Shown one piece after another: positions 23,900 to 34,872 of a stretch of 64,000 nt of DNA. How positions within the stretch are numbered: position 1 is the first letter of the stretch; every line of letters starts with the position of its first letter. The translations under genes and the position numbers were made by a program. The DNA comes from Zantedeschia hybrid cultivar. Its lineage: Eukaryota > Streptophyta > Magnoliopsida > Alismatales > Araceae. Under the pieces are notes generated by a model. The model made no database searches. It saw only the letters and a list, made by a program, of their open reading frames with translations, and was not told where the DNA came from. The stretch lies in contig JARZZO010000014.1 of assembly GCA_030544215.1 (NCBI GenBank), positions 17,332,234-17,396,233 of the forward strand, read 5' to 3'.

Positions 23900-25019
23900 G
23901 TTTAGGATGTACTTCTTCATCTATGTCCATGAGTTGAAGTGCATATCCTGAATAAACGTCTTGTATGATGTAAAGACCCTTCCAATTTGACTAAAATTTA
24001 CCTCTAATTTCAGGTGCCTGCCTTTCTCTGAGAACTAAATCTCCTAGTTTCAAGTCTTTTGGACGTACCTTTTTATCATATGCTCTGGCAATTCTTCTTT
24101 AATAACATTGTGAATGACAAAGAGCTTTCAACCTTTTCTCTTCAATAAGGTTGAGTTGTTCATGTCTTGCTTGAATCCACTCTGTTTCATCAAGCTTAGC
24201 TTCCATGAGAACTCGGAGTGATGGAATCTCCACTTCGATTGGGAGAACTGCCTCCATTCCATATACTAATGAATAAGGTGTGACCCTAATTGATGTTCTT
24301 ATAGAGATGCGGCATGCCCATAGTGCATAAGGAAGCTTTTCATGCCAATCTCAGTGTGTCACTACCATCTTCTCAATTATGTGGACCAGAGTCTTGTTAA
24401 TAGCTTCTACAGCTCCATTTTTTTGTAGACGATATGGAGAAGACTGATGGTGCTTGATTTTGAATTTGCCACAAAAGTTTTTCAACTTTTCGGAGATAAA
24501 ATTAGTGTCATTGTCAGTCATGATTTCACCATGTATTTCATAACGACAGATAATGTGATTCTTCAAAAATTTGATAATATGAGAAGAAGTGATAGAAAAA
24601 TAAGACGTAGCTTTAACCCACTTTGTAAAGTAATCAATAGCCACTAGTATAAATTCGTATCCATTTGAAGACCTTGGATTGACTTTTTCAATAATATCTA
24701 GCCTCCACATAGAAAAGGGCCATGGTGTTGTGAGATTATAGAATTCTGATGCTGGTGCATGAATCAAATTAGCATGAACTTGACATTGATGACATCTTCT
24801 AACAAAATTGTAGCAGTCAGATTCCATAGTAGTACAGTAGTAACCTTGTCTGATGATTTTCTTAGCTAACATGTAACCATTCATATGCGGACCGCACACA
24901 CCATTATGAATCTCATCCATTATTTTCAAAACTTCATGTTCATCAATGTATCTAAGGAGAATGTTATCATATGAACTTTTATATAAATGCCCACTACATA
25001 ATATAAACTGCGTGACCAA
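23900..25019 (-). pseudogene. integrase remnant of the decayed Tat element
   Basis: Minus-strand 25019-24351 encodes an integrase. The zinc finger (HNGVCGPHMNG, then CHQC) is followed by a core with WRLDIIE, TDNDTNF and GAVEAINKTL supplying D, D and E. Typical TDNGPQF reads TDNDTNF. Below 24350 frames break, but reading across shifts gives GDLVLRERQAPEIRGKF and SNWKGLYIIQDVYSGYALQL, the usual C-terminal part of Tat integrases. Confidence 0.8.
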
Positions 25020-25178
25020 TCTTTGAATAGTTCTATGGTCATTATATGATACATCTGAAGGAAGGGTTTTATCTTTTAAGTACCTTTTAATATCATGGTA
25101 TCATGGAATTTTCTCTTTAGAAGACATTGACTCAATTTGAAAACAATAAGTTGGTTCTTCTTACTTGTCTACTTAAAT

Positions 25179-25408
25179 CTAGATGACTCCTCCTCCTGAG
25201 ATGCTTGTCCATGTTGCAAGAATTGCAAGGGCGTCTGCATATGCAGTCCTGGCTCTTGACATATATGTAAACTCAATCTCCTCAAATTCTTTGGTCAATT
25301 TTTCAAGATGTTCAAAATAAGAGATGAGTTTTTCATCTCGTGCTTTCCATTCTCTTTTAACTTGACTTATGATGAGAAGAGAATCACCAAATATTTGAAG
25401 ATGATTAA
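25179..25408 (-). pseudogene. second RNase H (aRNH), C-terminal half, cut by the solo LTR
   Basis: Minus-strand translation reads FGDSLLIISQV, then EFTYMSRARTAYADALAIL, the last half of the archaeal-type RNase H that Tat elements carry before integrase. The other half (MHGRGIRAIL, then NNMAEYEACILGL) lies at about 27930-27737 beyond the solo LTR insertion. Confidence 0.75.
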
Positions 25409-25490
25409 TGTAAGGACTGAGGTTTTCGGATTCGGTTTTCGGGGTCGGACCCTGTAGTCCTGGCCCTAGTGGGGTCTGGAACTCTGTGTT

Positions 25491-25789
25491 GTTTCGCGTC
25501 GAGCGCGCTCGACGCGGTTTAAACGGCGTCCACCATGGCAGACGCGTTTCAGGTTCTGCCACGTGGGTGCCACGTGGACTGACTTTGGACCGCGAGCGTA
25601 CGGCCCTGTCAGGTCGTCTGAACGGCGTCCGTGTGGGTCGACGCCTTTTAGACTGAGACTCTGGGTGTGTCAGAGTACGGCCCTGACAAATTGTCTGAAT
25701 GGCGTCTGTGAAGGTCGACGCGTTTCAGAATCTTGTCAGAGCAGCCGTCTTGTCACCTGATAGGCGTCCGTGCATGTCGACGCGTTTTA
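25491..25789 (+). repeat. bipartite dyad motif cluster A, first group (5 copies)
   Basis: Each copy is a GGCGTC-like arm, exactly 10 bases, then a GACGC-like arm. Arm positions: 25495-25500/25511-25516, 25525-25530/25541-25546, 25624-25629/25640-25645, 25701-25706/25717-25722, 25763-25768/25779-25784. Spacers are all different. Flanks tend to be TGAA on the left and TTT(T/C)A on the right. Confidence 0.9.
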
Positions 25790-26333
25790 GCCAGCCTCTG
25801 GTTAACCCCGCGAGCCCTCCTTCTTTCCCTTATTTTCTCCTCCTCCCTTTCTCTCTTTCCCTCCGGCGAACTCGGCGACGATCCTCCTCCTCCTCCCTCT
25901 TTTCCTCACACCATTTCGCCTCTCCCTCCACTCCATCCTCTACCTGGCTCCTACCCCTACCACCTCCACTTCCACTGCGGCGTTCTACTCTCCGGACGGC
26001 GGCCGACGTCACGGTGGGGCTAGGACGACCTCGGCGGTACCGGCGGCGGCGTGGGGCGAGACAGGCGGACGGCTTGAAGCTCGGAGGCGTTCAAGTGTCC
26101 GGTAGGGTGACGTTCCCCATCGCACTGTGTTTAAGATCACGTTTTCCTCAATATGCATGTGGTAGATCTTCGGTTTTGGGGGTTAGAATGAGCATGTTTA
26201 GGAATTCTATGGGGGTGTTTGCCCATGAATTGTCTTGCTCTTCGTTCCCTCCAGTTTGAATGATTTTCGGGGTTATTTGGAAGTGGGAAGGGAGCCCTCG
26301 GGTTTAGGGCGTTCCTGGTTCCTGGGCTTGAAA

Positions 26334-26692
26334 GACGTCGTGCATGGACGACGCCCTTTTGAAGGGCGTCGGGCTATCACGACGCCTTTTTAGACAGGAA
26401 TTGACTGACAGACAGTCTGCCCGGTTGGAATTTCCGTGGCTGAAAGGCGTCATGAGTAAATGACGCGTTTTTAAACGGCGTCGGGCATCCATGACGTGTT
26501 TTAACGACAGAAATCCTCTGGTTAAGGCCTTGGGAATTCCGGATTTTCGTGTTGAAAGACGTCTGGGGATGTCGACGCCTTTTGAAAGGCGACCATGAGG
26601 GTCGACGCTTTTTAAGGCCAGATTCTGAAGACTGATTTATATGAACCTGTACATGGAGCTTGAATGGCGTCGACCTAGGTCGACGCGATTCA
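26334..26692 (+). repeat. bipartite dyad motif cluster A, second group (7 copies)
   Basis: Arm starts at 26334, 26365, 26446, 26477, 26558, 26588 and 26666, each followed after exactly 10 bases by a GACGC-like (or GACGT) arm. Left arms include GGCGTC, GACGTC and one GGCGAC. In three places one motif runs directly into the next. Confidence 0.9.
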
Positions 26693-27736
26693 AGACAGAA
26701 TCTCACTAATGCATGCCAGTAAAACGTGTTCACATTGCTAGATAGATAGTTTGCACATGTTTTAGTGCACCCGATAAAGACGGATTCCTCACGATCGGAT
26801 GGTTCTATATGTGTTGAGCGATCGCGGGATTTTCACGTGACCGGATCGCACTGTGTTGGGTTTTCAGTTACTGTGGACCTGGAGTGACATTGTAGCGCTT
26901 TATCACCCTGTGCTGGTGGGGGCGTGAGCACAGCGCCGGTGGGGGCGTGGGCGGGGTGACGCCTAGTGAGAGAGGGTCACCTGGTGAACCCCGGGGTCAG
27001 CTAGTACCGGTGTGGGAGTGGTACATTCGGAGAGTCACTCATGCTGAGGGAAGGGGTAGTCACCTGAGCCGGTTGGGCCGGAGTAGCGAGCGTGCTATCC
27101 GAGGGGCTACTCCTTGGTCTCAGCGGGTCGAGGTTTTTCCCACCGTTGTTTGTACGGTCGGCGAGTTCTATCGAGACGGCAGTTGTGGGTTTTCTAACGA
27201 TTGGCTTAGAATGTGCATGATTATTATATTTCGACCGCATGTGTTCTCACGTAGAGAATTAGATATCGTACCTGCCACTACACTTGTTACTTTACTGTTA
27301 GCTGTACTTTACACTTGTGGGTGTGTGTGTGGGCAGTGGGGATCGAAGGATCCCTACTGAGTCTTGTCTTGAGACTCACCCCTGCGGTTTTCAGGTGAGG
27401 ACTCCCAGCAGACTTAGAGCGGCGCGTGCGGCCGGGTGTAGTGTGTCTTCAGCGGTTGTTCCGGGGTATGCCCCGATGTAGTTGTTAATTATCTTTGGCC
27501 TGTATGTTTAATTATTTCCTTATGTTGGAGAATGTAATTATTTGCTGTATCGAGTCGCATTGTAATAATTTTAATTCCTGCACTTTTATTTCAATTCAAT
27601 GCGATGTGAATGTTTAGCTTAGTTTATTATTTATTTCCCAGACTTACTAGATCCTGGTTTGGTCCCAAAATTAATGATTCGGTACCCATTTAGTAATCGG
27701 ATCCCCGATTATAGGGTGGCGGGTCGTTACAATTAA

Positions 27737-29200
27737 CTTCTCGATCAAGGGCTATAGTTAATCCTAAGATGCATGCTTCATATTCAGCCATGTTGTTTGT
27801 GCATTCAAATGAGAGTTTAATTGATGTTGGATATTGATCACCTTACGGGAATTCTAGGATTGCCCTTATCCCTCTTCCATGCATGTTTACTGCTCCATCA
27901 AAGTAAACTTTCCATATAATTTTTTTCCCATTTTCAGATGAATCCTCATTTAGCATAAACAAAACCTCTTCATCGAGAAAATCAGTTCTGAAAGGTTATC
28001 ACTAACAGGTAACTCAGCCAAATGGTCAGTAATCGCCTGCTCCTTGACTGATTTTTGGGTGACGTAGGTGATATCAAATTCACTCAACAGAAGTTGCCAT
28101 TTGGCAGTGTGCCCAATAAGTGCTACTTTCTCAAAGAGGTATTTCAATAGGTCAAGTCGGACTAAAAGAAGGATAGGATATGATATCATATAATGGCAAA
28201 GCTGTTGTGTAGCCCACACTAAGGATAAGCAAGTCTTTTCAATGGATGAGTACTTGACTTCATAGTTTGTGAACTTCTTGCTAAGGTAATATATTGCATG
28301 TTCCTTTTCACCAGTACCATCATGTTGTCCCAAGACACATTCCATTGACGTCTTAGTAGTTGAAAGATATAGGAAAAGTGGTTTTTCAGGTTTGAGAGGG
28401 CAAGCAGTGGTAGATTTGCAAGATAAGTTTTGATCTTTTTAAAAGCATATTGACATTCATCATTCCAACCATGAGGTACATTTTTCTTTAAAAGCTTGAA
28501 AATGGGTTCACAGATTGAGGTAAGTTAGGCTTTGAATCGGCTGATGTATTGTAGGTGACCTAGTAACCCTCTTACTTGTTTCTTTGTGTTTGGTGATGGC
28601 ATTTCAATAATGGCTTTGGCTTTACTTGGGTCTATTTCAATGCCCCTTCGACTAACAATGAATCTTAATAGTTTTCCTGAAATGGTAGCAAAAACACACT
28701 TTGCAAGATTAAGCTGTAGTTTATATTTTCGAAGACGGTCGAAGAGTTTTTTGAGACTTACCAAGTGATCTTCTGCATGTCAAGACTTAGCAATCATATC
28801 ATCAATATAAACTTCTATCTTCATGTGGATCATGTTATGAAATAGTGCTGTCATTGTCCTTTGATAAGTTGCCCCAACATTCTTCAAGTCAAACGGCATT
28901 GTTGTGTAACAAAAGACTCCTCATAGTGTGACAAATGATGTCTTATCCATATCCTCCTCCACCATGCAAATTTGGTCGTACCCAGAAAAACTATCCATGA
29001 AGGATAGCATCCCATGGCCAATAGTGTTGTCGACAAGAACATCAATATGAGGTAGGGAAAAGTCATCTTTTAGGTTGGCTTTGTTGAGATCCTTATAGTC
29101 AACACACATCCGTACATTTCCATCTTTCTTTGACACAGGAACAATGTTGGCAACTATTTTGGGTAAAGTACCACCTTTAGAAATCCAGCGTTTCTTTTAG
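27737..29200 (-). pseudogene. reverse transcriptase, RNase H and start of aRNH of the decayed Tat element
   Basis: Read downward from 29200: RT start (VANIVPVSKKDGNVRMCVDY, then FMDSFSGYDQI), a RT middle broken by shifts at about 28920-28765, RT thumb (GKLLRFIVSRRGIEIDPSKA), RNase H (HAIYYLSKKFTNYEVKYSSI, then ATQQLCHYM) and the N-terminal half of aRNH down to 27737. Several stops and frameshifts separate the pieces. Residues differ from the young element, so it is a separate family and not a recent copy of it. Confidence 0.75.
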
Positions 29201-30669
29201 TCACTCGAGTCTTAATTTGCTAGCTAGGTTCCAGTTTATCCCGAAGGAGCTACATATCATGCATCGATCGATAAAGATATCATTGAGTTGAATTATCCAT
29301 CTACTACCTTGTCGCACATGGCCATAAGTTGCCTTTAATTGTGCATGCTGTGATGCTCATGTTTTGACGGTCAATATTTGAACCAAATTTACTATGTGTC
29401 AATATAAGCTAAATCTTCTATTGCTTCTAGAAGAAACAAATGAATACTACTTTCAAAATATATATAGATATAAGTTTTGTCTCAGTAGTTCTTATAAATT
29501 TACTTATAAATCACATGATAATTGTGAAAATGAATCTTGCAAACTGGTGAATGAGGGAGAGAAGGGATTAAAACAATGCATGGACAATAAGACATCTAAC
29601 TATATAGGTATGATTAGAGATTTAATTAAAAAATGAGAATTTTAAATAAGATATAATCAATAACTAAGATAAGTAAAAGAAAATAGACGGATACTTAGAT
29701 AATCAGACTTGGAAAAAGGTGTATCCTTTTTTTTTTTCCAAAATGACTAAATCATTCATATACGGATAGTATCCTTATCCTTTATATCGCATCTTTTTAT
29801 GACTTTTAAGCTTTGAAAATAGATGGATAAACGGATTTTCAGGTACCATTTACATCTTTAATTGTAGGTAAGTTACTTGTATTGTTAGGCTAAAGTTAGA
29901 TCCATTCACTTGAATGTGTTGGATTTATAAATGCTGAATACTTAAAATTAGACATCTAATGTGAGCTTACAAGTTTTAGGTTCCATTGCACGGACTCATG
30001 AGTGGTACTTGCTATAATGCAAGTATTGTAGCTGTGTTGAGTCATATTGCAATGTAACCTCTCATTGGTCTATATAGACACAACTCAATAATTGAGTCTA
30101 CGTCGACGTTAGACGACATCTTTTTTAATTAATGGACATTATTGTATTTGATTGGATGTTTATTATGGAAGAAAAGAAGAGACATATTGTAAGAATGATA
30201 AATACATTGACGGAATTAAATAAATTATCTAAGAATGATATATACATTTAAGAATGAAATATCTTATGTAGCATTATACATAGGTGTGGGAACAAAATAT
30301 ACATTGGAGGAATGGAATATATCACGTGGGAAATCTTACATAGTGCGTAAATGAACTATATACATTCTAGGAATGAAATATAGGATATGGAGAATGATAT
30401 GTAGTGTAAGAATAAAATTTACACTATAAGAACAACATATCTTTAAAATGATATATTTATCATAAGAATAAAATATATATTATGGAAATACAATATATAT
30501 TATTTTGGTGCATTTTTTAACATTCTCAACCTTTACAAATTCAAAATTATGTGATGCATATTAAATACTCTACCAAGCGCATATCGTTCTCTGAAGGAGA
30601 TCCCATTTGCTTAAAAGTGAATCCAACTGCCATGTCATGTGCATGTGAAACCAATGAAAGGCTTCACTC
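29200..30669. other. AT-rich intergenic DNA
   Basis: No gene is supported. About 30200-30520 has loosely repeated AAGAATGAAATAT and ACATT-type units. Near 30010-30055 a TACTTGCTATAATGCAAGTA palindrome-like stretch resembles MITE ends seen elsewhere in the window. Confidence 0.4.
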
Positions 30670-30863
30670 TGTAGACACGCTAATTTTGACATCATTTTGA
30701 GTAAATTTCATATCATATAATAATGCCTCAGAATGGTCTGATAATTAATCATTGATTAATTTTTATTAATATTTTTGAGTGTCGGGTTTAACATACATGT
30801 TTAAGTTAATCAATTAAATTGATTTTAGCTCAAATTTTAGTTAAAATATGCAGAATTCTAAAA

Positions 30864-31340
30864 CGTGTCAACCTGTGTGGACACGATTCAGAAATTCTAA
30901 AACGTGTCAACCTGTGTGGACACGATTCAGAATTATAAAACGTGTCAACCTGTGTGGACGCGATTCAGAATTCTAAAACGTGTCAACCTGTGTGGACGCG
31001 ATTCAGAATTCTAAAACGTGTCAACCTGTGTGGACGCGATTCAGAAGTCTAAAACGCGTCAACCTGTGTGGACGCTATTTAGAGTTTATTCCTGTTTTAA
31101 CGATTAAATTTGAAATTTAATCAATTTATTTATTAACTAAAAGGCGTCTGCGAAGGTCGACGCGATTAAAGTTTCCTAAGTGATTTTAACTTCCCCTCCG
31201 GATGTTTATCCTTATCTTAATTAGTCTAAAATACGTCTACACATGTGGACGCGTTTTACCTAATAAAGATAAAGATAAGTTTTCCCAGATATTTATCCTT
31301 ATCTTAATTGATCTGAAAGGCGTCAGCCAAAGTGGACGCG
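30864..31340 (+). repeat. bipartite dyad motif cluster B in the 5' LTR (9 copies)
   Basis: Arm pairs start at 30864, 30903, 30941, 30979, 31017, 31055 (tandem units, same spacer AACCTGTGTG) and at 31143, 31233, 31319 (different spacers), each with exactly 10 bases between arms. Two tandem copies have CGTGTC/GACACG arms, keeping perfect dyad symmetry. All lie upstream of the TATA box. Confidence 0.95.
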
Positions 31341-31443
31341 TTTTAGATAATTACAGATAAAGATGAATTAATCAGTATTTATCTGTCAATTAAGATAGAT
31401 AAATCTTGGATTTTTCTATGTTAATCTCGAACGCAAGAAATGC

Positions 31444-31452
31444 CTATAAATA
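31444..31452 (+). promoter_or_regulatory. TATA box of the young element's LTR promoter
   Basis: CTATAAATA in U3, about 105 bp downstream of the last dyad motif (ends 31340). The same sequence is in the 3' LTR at 49554-49562. Transcription of the genomic RNA should start about 30 bases downstream. Confidence 0.7.
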
Positions 31453-31934
31453 CCCTGCATGTTGAAGAAAAAAAAAAGAAGGGAAGAGAATTGAGTTGAG
31501 TTGAGCCATAGCGTTATAGCGAGTTGAAGATTGAAGCAACGTCGTAACGCCGGAGCGCTGCCATTTCCAGAAGTCGGCGTTCCTTTCAAGATCTTCATCC
31601 TTTCAAAGCTTCAACCGATTGGGCTCAACAACAACAAGAAATCAAAAGAGGAAATCAAGCATAACTTCTGGACGATCCTCAACCTCAAACTCCACAGCAA
31701 GAACAAAGAAGCAAAGAAAGGGCTCTCTTTCTTCAGCCGGCTGAGGAATGGGAACCAAGGACTCAATCTTCCGCGTTTGAAAGGTAGGCGATCATATCTC
31801 TTTTGAAACTTTTTAGTTGAAAGTTTCTGGCGATCACTGCACTTTAGTTGCTGTTTTTAATAGGTTAGTTTACACTAAACAACATAGATATTTCATGTTA
31901 ATCACACGGTCATTCTAAGCACCTACAGCTTTTT

Positions 31935-31953
31935 TGGCGATCACGGTGGGACT
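31935..31953 (+). promoter_or_regulatory. candidate primer-binding site
   Basis: TGGCGATCACGGTGGGACT begins 7 bases after the 5' LTR. A TGG start next to the LTR is what a site complementary to a tRNA 3' CCA end should show. I could not assign the tRNA with certainty. Confidence 0.5.
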
Positions 31954-32329
31954 TGGTCTCGCCATCTTTTAGTTTCTTTTTGTTCTTGCTATCATCATAT
32001 CGGGCACCCACGGTGCACCATTTGTGTCTTTGAACACGTCCTCACCAATTGGTGAGTGTTTAGTTTAATTAATTTCCCTCGTGCACCACGTGCACACCCC
32101 AGTGGCAAGATCTTGCCCTCCCCTTGATTAATTCAAAAAGCTGTTTTTGTGATAAAAATGATGTGTGATTGATTGTTTTTCTAGTTGTTTAGTTAGTAAA
32201 CCATCCTGTTTAAAATCTGGAACTAAAAAAAATTTGCATGAGTCGATTGTTTACTGCTTTTTACCTTGTTTGAGGAGGATTCAACCCAGAAAATCCTCCT
32301 GGAAAATTGTTTCTGCGAACTGAAAAGCG

Positions 32330-32467
32330 TCCAGGATCGCTGACGCGTTTCAAAACCGCGTCAACACCCCTAGACGCCTTTCAGGCTTCACAGTTTCTCT
32401 GCTGTCTGCATCTGCTTCTGCGAAAAATTAAGTTCTGTTTTGAATAGCGTCGACTACCATCGACGCG
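32330..32467 (+). repeat. bipartite dyad motif cluster C in the gag leader (3 copies)
   Basis: Left arms end at 32331, 32362 and 32451. Right arms start at 32342, 32373 and 32462, again with exactly 10 bases between. They lie in the untranslated leader between the primer site and gag. Confidence 0.9.
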
Positions 32468-32961
32468 ATTCAGACAGTTTCTTAATTTTTTTTAGTTTCC
32501 AGATTTTTGTGTTTTGAGTGCTAGCTACCCATTACTTACTAAGCATTAGAGGCCATCCAGGCCACAGGACATACGCATTGAGGCTAATACCCTCCTCTTC
32601 TTAGGAACACATTACTCGACGTCAGCAACTCTCTCTAATTGGGTTGGTCCCTTGATCAGACTAGAGAAGTTGACGTTGAGACCTCCATAAGTCCCCAAAA
32701 TCAAGGTATTCCTCCTTGATCATCGGGCTGGTTGTACCAATTGAAGTCCTGGTTAGATTCTGAAGCGTTGTGAGAGAAAAGCCCTAGAGAATAACGGTGG
32801 AAATTGAACTGAAACTAGGATCCTTTCCCCGAGCGAAATTGTGGTTTAATCCAATCCAAATAACTCAACAAGGAATCCTAAAATCACGTTAAGCATCCAC
32901 TTGTTTGATTAATCTCTGTACAACTTGTTTGATTAAATCTTTGAAAAGGGAATCTAACATC

Positions 32962-34872
32962 ATGTTGCTACGATCAGGTAGGGATTTGAGTGTGGCTCCA
33001 GACTCCATGGTTAATTACGAGGGAGATGCTAATGCCCCTCGGGATTCTGAATACAACTATGAGAGTGGGAGAGATGCTGATGCCTCCCGTAGTTCTATTC
33101 CCATTCCATATCGTCTAGATGGGAATGTTCGGACACCTCTTTTGCCTCCACGTGATCAATATCCTAATCCCCCTCCGCATGAATATGCGATCCCTAATCC
33201 TGATCTTGAGGGGGACATGAATCAGAATGATCCCTCATCCTCTGATCCTACGGATCTCATCAATGCTCTGGGAGTTCTTGCCTCCCGACTGGACCCTCAG
33301 CAGTTCGAGGCGATCCAATCTATTTTGAAGGGGAAGGCACCTATGCAGCCTGCCGAGCCGAACCCTGTGGCTCCCCCTGCTGTTCCTCAGCAACCTTCTT
33401 TTCCTCCTCCTTATATCCATCAGGCCGTGGAGGGTCTTCATATTACTTCTCGGCTAGCTGGGCCGCAGCTTTCATCATCTAGGCAACCGGCTAGACCGCA
33501 AACGCCTGCTTATCAAAATGCCCTCGGGTATGGCGGAAGCTCTGCCGGACCTCCCCTCTATTGTCCACCTTGTCCAACGTACTCTAGGCAGCAGGCCTAC
33601 CAAGTACCTCCTCCTCCTCCTCCTCCCCAAGCAGATCTGACCACACAAACGCTGCTGGCCAAAATGGAGCGTATGGATGAGCAATTTAATAACCACCAGA
33701 AAATGATGGGGGTCAAAGCTGTGCCAGAGATCAGTCTACCGAGTCTGTCAGTATTCCATCTGCCACCCTCTGAAATGCCAGTATACCGAAAGTACAACGG
33801 TACTGGTAACCCCTTCACACATCTGAAGGAGTTCATGTATGAATCCTCTTTCTGGCAGAATGATAAGAGGTCGTTGGCCTTCTTGTTCAGGAGATCTCTA
33901 GAGGGACCAGCCCTCGAGTGGTTCTTTTCCCTGGAACCCTCAGAAGTAGAAGATTACGGTATCGTTTCACGCAAATTCATTCAACGGTACCAGGACAGAG
34001 TTGCACCCTCCTTGTCTATCACGGACCTCATTGCAGAAAAGATGAAACCTGATGAGGAGTTTGTCAGTTTTGCTGACAGGTGGCGGGGTCTGGCTGAAAA
34101 GGTGAAGGATCACTTGTTCGAGTCCGAACAAGTGAAAATGTTGATTTCCAATGCCACCCCCCAGTTCAAGCTCGTCCTCTCCTTGAACAATTTGACTAAC
34201 ATGGCAGAGCTCTATGAAAGAGCACGGTACTGCCAGAATGCTTTCAAGGACGCTACATTCTCTAGCGTCTTTGATCCTCATAGACCTAGCAGGCCTCCGC
34301 CTCGGAAGCCTGCAGTGCCGAACTCTTCCAGCACAGGTCCGACTACCGAGGGCACGCTCTCTCATGAGCAAGTGAGTACCATGAACAATAACTCGCCCCA
34401 GTTCGTGAGGAGTCAGCAGCAGTACCAGAGGCCACAGCAGCAAGGGTACAGACAGCAGCAGAACCCCCAGTACCAACAACAGTATCAGCGGCCCCAGCAG
34501 CCGAATCAGAATCAGAACCAGCAACAGCTACAGCAACAGCCGCAACGGCAACAACAGTATCAGCACCAGCAACAGCCACAGTACCAGCCGCGCGCACCGC
34601 CGGCGTACCACAATGTCCCTCCTCCTGGTGACTACAACCAGCAGAAGAGACCTCCAGGCCCGAAGAGGGCAGAATACCCGGCACTCCCAGAATCCTTGGC
34701 CGATATCTTCAGTGCTTTAATGGCAGCCAATGCCTTAGTTTTGCCAAGGGAAAAGGCCGTCTGGCCTCAAAATGCCGATACGTCCAGGTATTGCTACTTC
34801 CATAGGCAACCTGGGCATACCATTGACACCTGCTTCCAATTCAGAGATTATATTCATGATCTCAACGAGTAG
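32962..34872 (+). CDS. gag: gag protein of the Tat element
   Basis: The first ATG of the frame is at 32962. The protein has a proline-rich N-terminal part, a retrotransposon gag domain at about residues 260-430 (YNGTGNPFTHLKEFMY, then SLEGPALEWFFSL and RWRGLAEKV), a glutamine-rich tract at about 470-550, and near its end a Cys/His motif CYFHRQPGHTIDTC of the kind in Tat gag. It forms the particle that packages element RNA. The frame stops at TAG 34870-34872, but the same frame goes on (GGIDWEEMKKYITALKAR) as in gag-pro polyproteins. The stop looks like a mutated glutamine codon and not a natural end. Confidence 0.88.
   Translation: MLLRSGRDLSVAPDSMVNYEGDANAPRDSEYNYESGRDADASRSSIPIPYRLDGNVRTPLLPPRDQYPNPPPHEYAIPNPDLEGDMNQNDPSSSDPTDLINALGVLASRLDPQQFEAIQSILKGKAPMQPAEPNPVAPPAVPQQPSFPPPYIHQAVEGLHITSRLAGPQLSSSRQPARPQTPAYQNALGYGGSSAGPPLYCPPCPTYSRQQAYQVPPPPPPPQADLTTQTLLAKMERMDEQFNNHQKMMGVKAVPEISLPSLSVFHLPPSEMPVYRKYNGTGNPFTHLKEFMYESSFWQNDKRSLAFLFRRSLEGPALEWFFSLEPSEVEDYGIVSRKFIQRYQDRVAPSLSITDLIAEKMKPDEEFVSFADRWRGLAEKVKDHLFESEQVKMLISNATPQFKLVLSLNNLTNMAELYERARYCQNAFKDATFSSVFDPHRPSRPPPRKPAVPNSSSTGPTTEGTLSHEQVSTMNNNSPQFVRSQQQYQRPQQQGYRQQQNPQYQQQYQRPQQPNQNQNQQQLQQQPQRQQQYQHQQQPQYQPRAPPAYHNVPPPGDYNQQKRPPGPKRAEYPALPESLADIFSALMAANALVLPREKAVWPQNADTSRYCYFHRQPGHTIDTCFQFRDYIHDLNE

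Larger units (their letters stand above)
25409..27731. mobile_element. solo LTR, 2323 bp, with ATTAA target duplication
   Basis: The sequence starts TGTAAGGACTGAGG and ends GGGTCGTTACA (TG..CA) and is flanked by ATTAA at 25404-25408 and 27732-27736. Outside it, the two halves of a minus-strand aRNH domain line up, which proves insertion into the older element. There is no internal domain, so it is a solo LTR left by recombination. It is much richer in G+C than its surroundings and its sequence is unlike the other LTRs here. It carries 12 copies of the bipartite dyad motif (see separate entries). Confidence 0.9.
20530..29200 (-). mobile_element. decayed Tat-lineage Ty3/gypsy retrotransposon, 5' part missing
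   Basis: Read on the minus strand from 29200 down, it has RT (truncated at its start), RNase H, second RNase H, integrase and the integrase C-terminal region, then a polypurine tract (GAAGAGGGACAAC, 22141-22129) and a 3' LTR starting TGTAGACAC at 22128. A 2.3 kb solo LTR splits it at 25409-27731. Two RNase H domains before integrase mark the plant Tat lineage. Many stops and frameshifts show it is dead. The right edge stops inside RT near 29200 with no gag or 5' LTR. The left end of the LTR (about 20530) is a guess. Confidence 0.8.
30670..31927 (+). repeat. 5' LTR of the young Tat element
   Basis: It begins TGTAGACACG and ends CACCTACA. U3 holds six tandem units of about 37 bp (30855-31082, each with AACCTGTGTG between the dyad arms) plus three single dyad motifs. 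A TATA box lies at 31445. It differs from the 3' LTR at about ten positions and by one 37-bp unit (six here, five there). Confidence 0.95.

Noticed and set aside
25563..26259. Plus-strand open frames of up to 186 aa inside the solo LTR
   Set aside because: They lie across CT-rich DNA and dyad motifs, overlap in frames and show no domain.
29394..29636. 80-aa plus-strand open frame in AT-rich DNA
   Set aside because: Asn/Lys/Tyr-rich composition as expected by chance in AT-rich sequence. No domain.
30100..30120. TACGTCGACG..GACGAC look-alike of the dyad motif
   Set aside because: The spacer is 7 bases and there is no AAA/TTT flank.
31531..31806. 91-aa open frame in each LTR
   Set aside because: It lies just after the TATA box in R/U5, has no domain, and is duplicated only because the LTR is. 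It is leader RNA more likely than a gene.
33967..34684. Minus-strand open frames opposite gag
   Set aside because: These are shadows of the CAG/CAA-rich gag sequence. The gag domain on the plus strand is clear.
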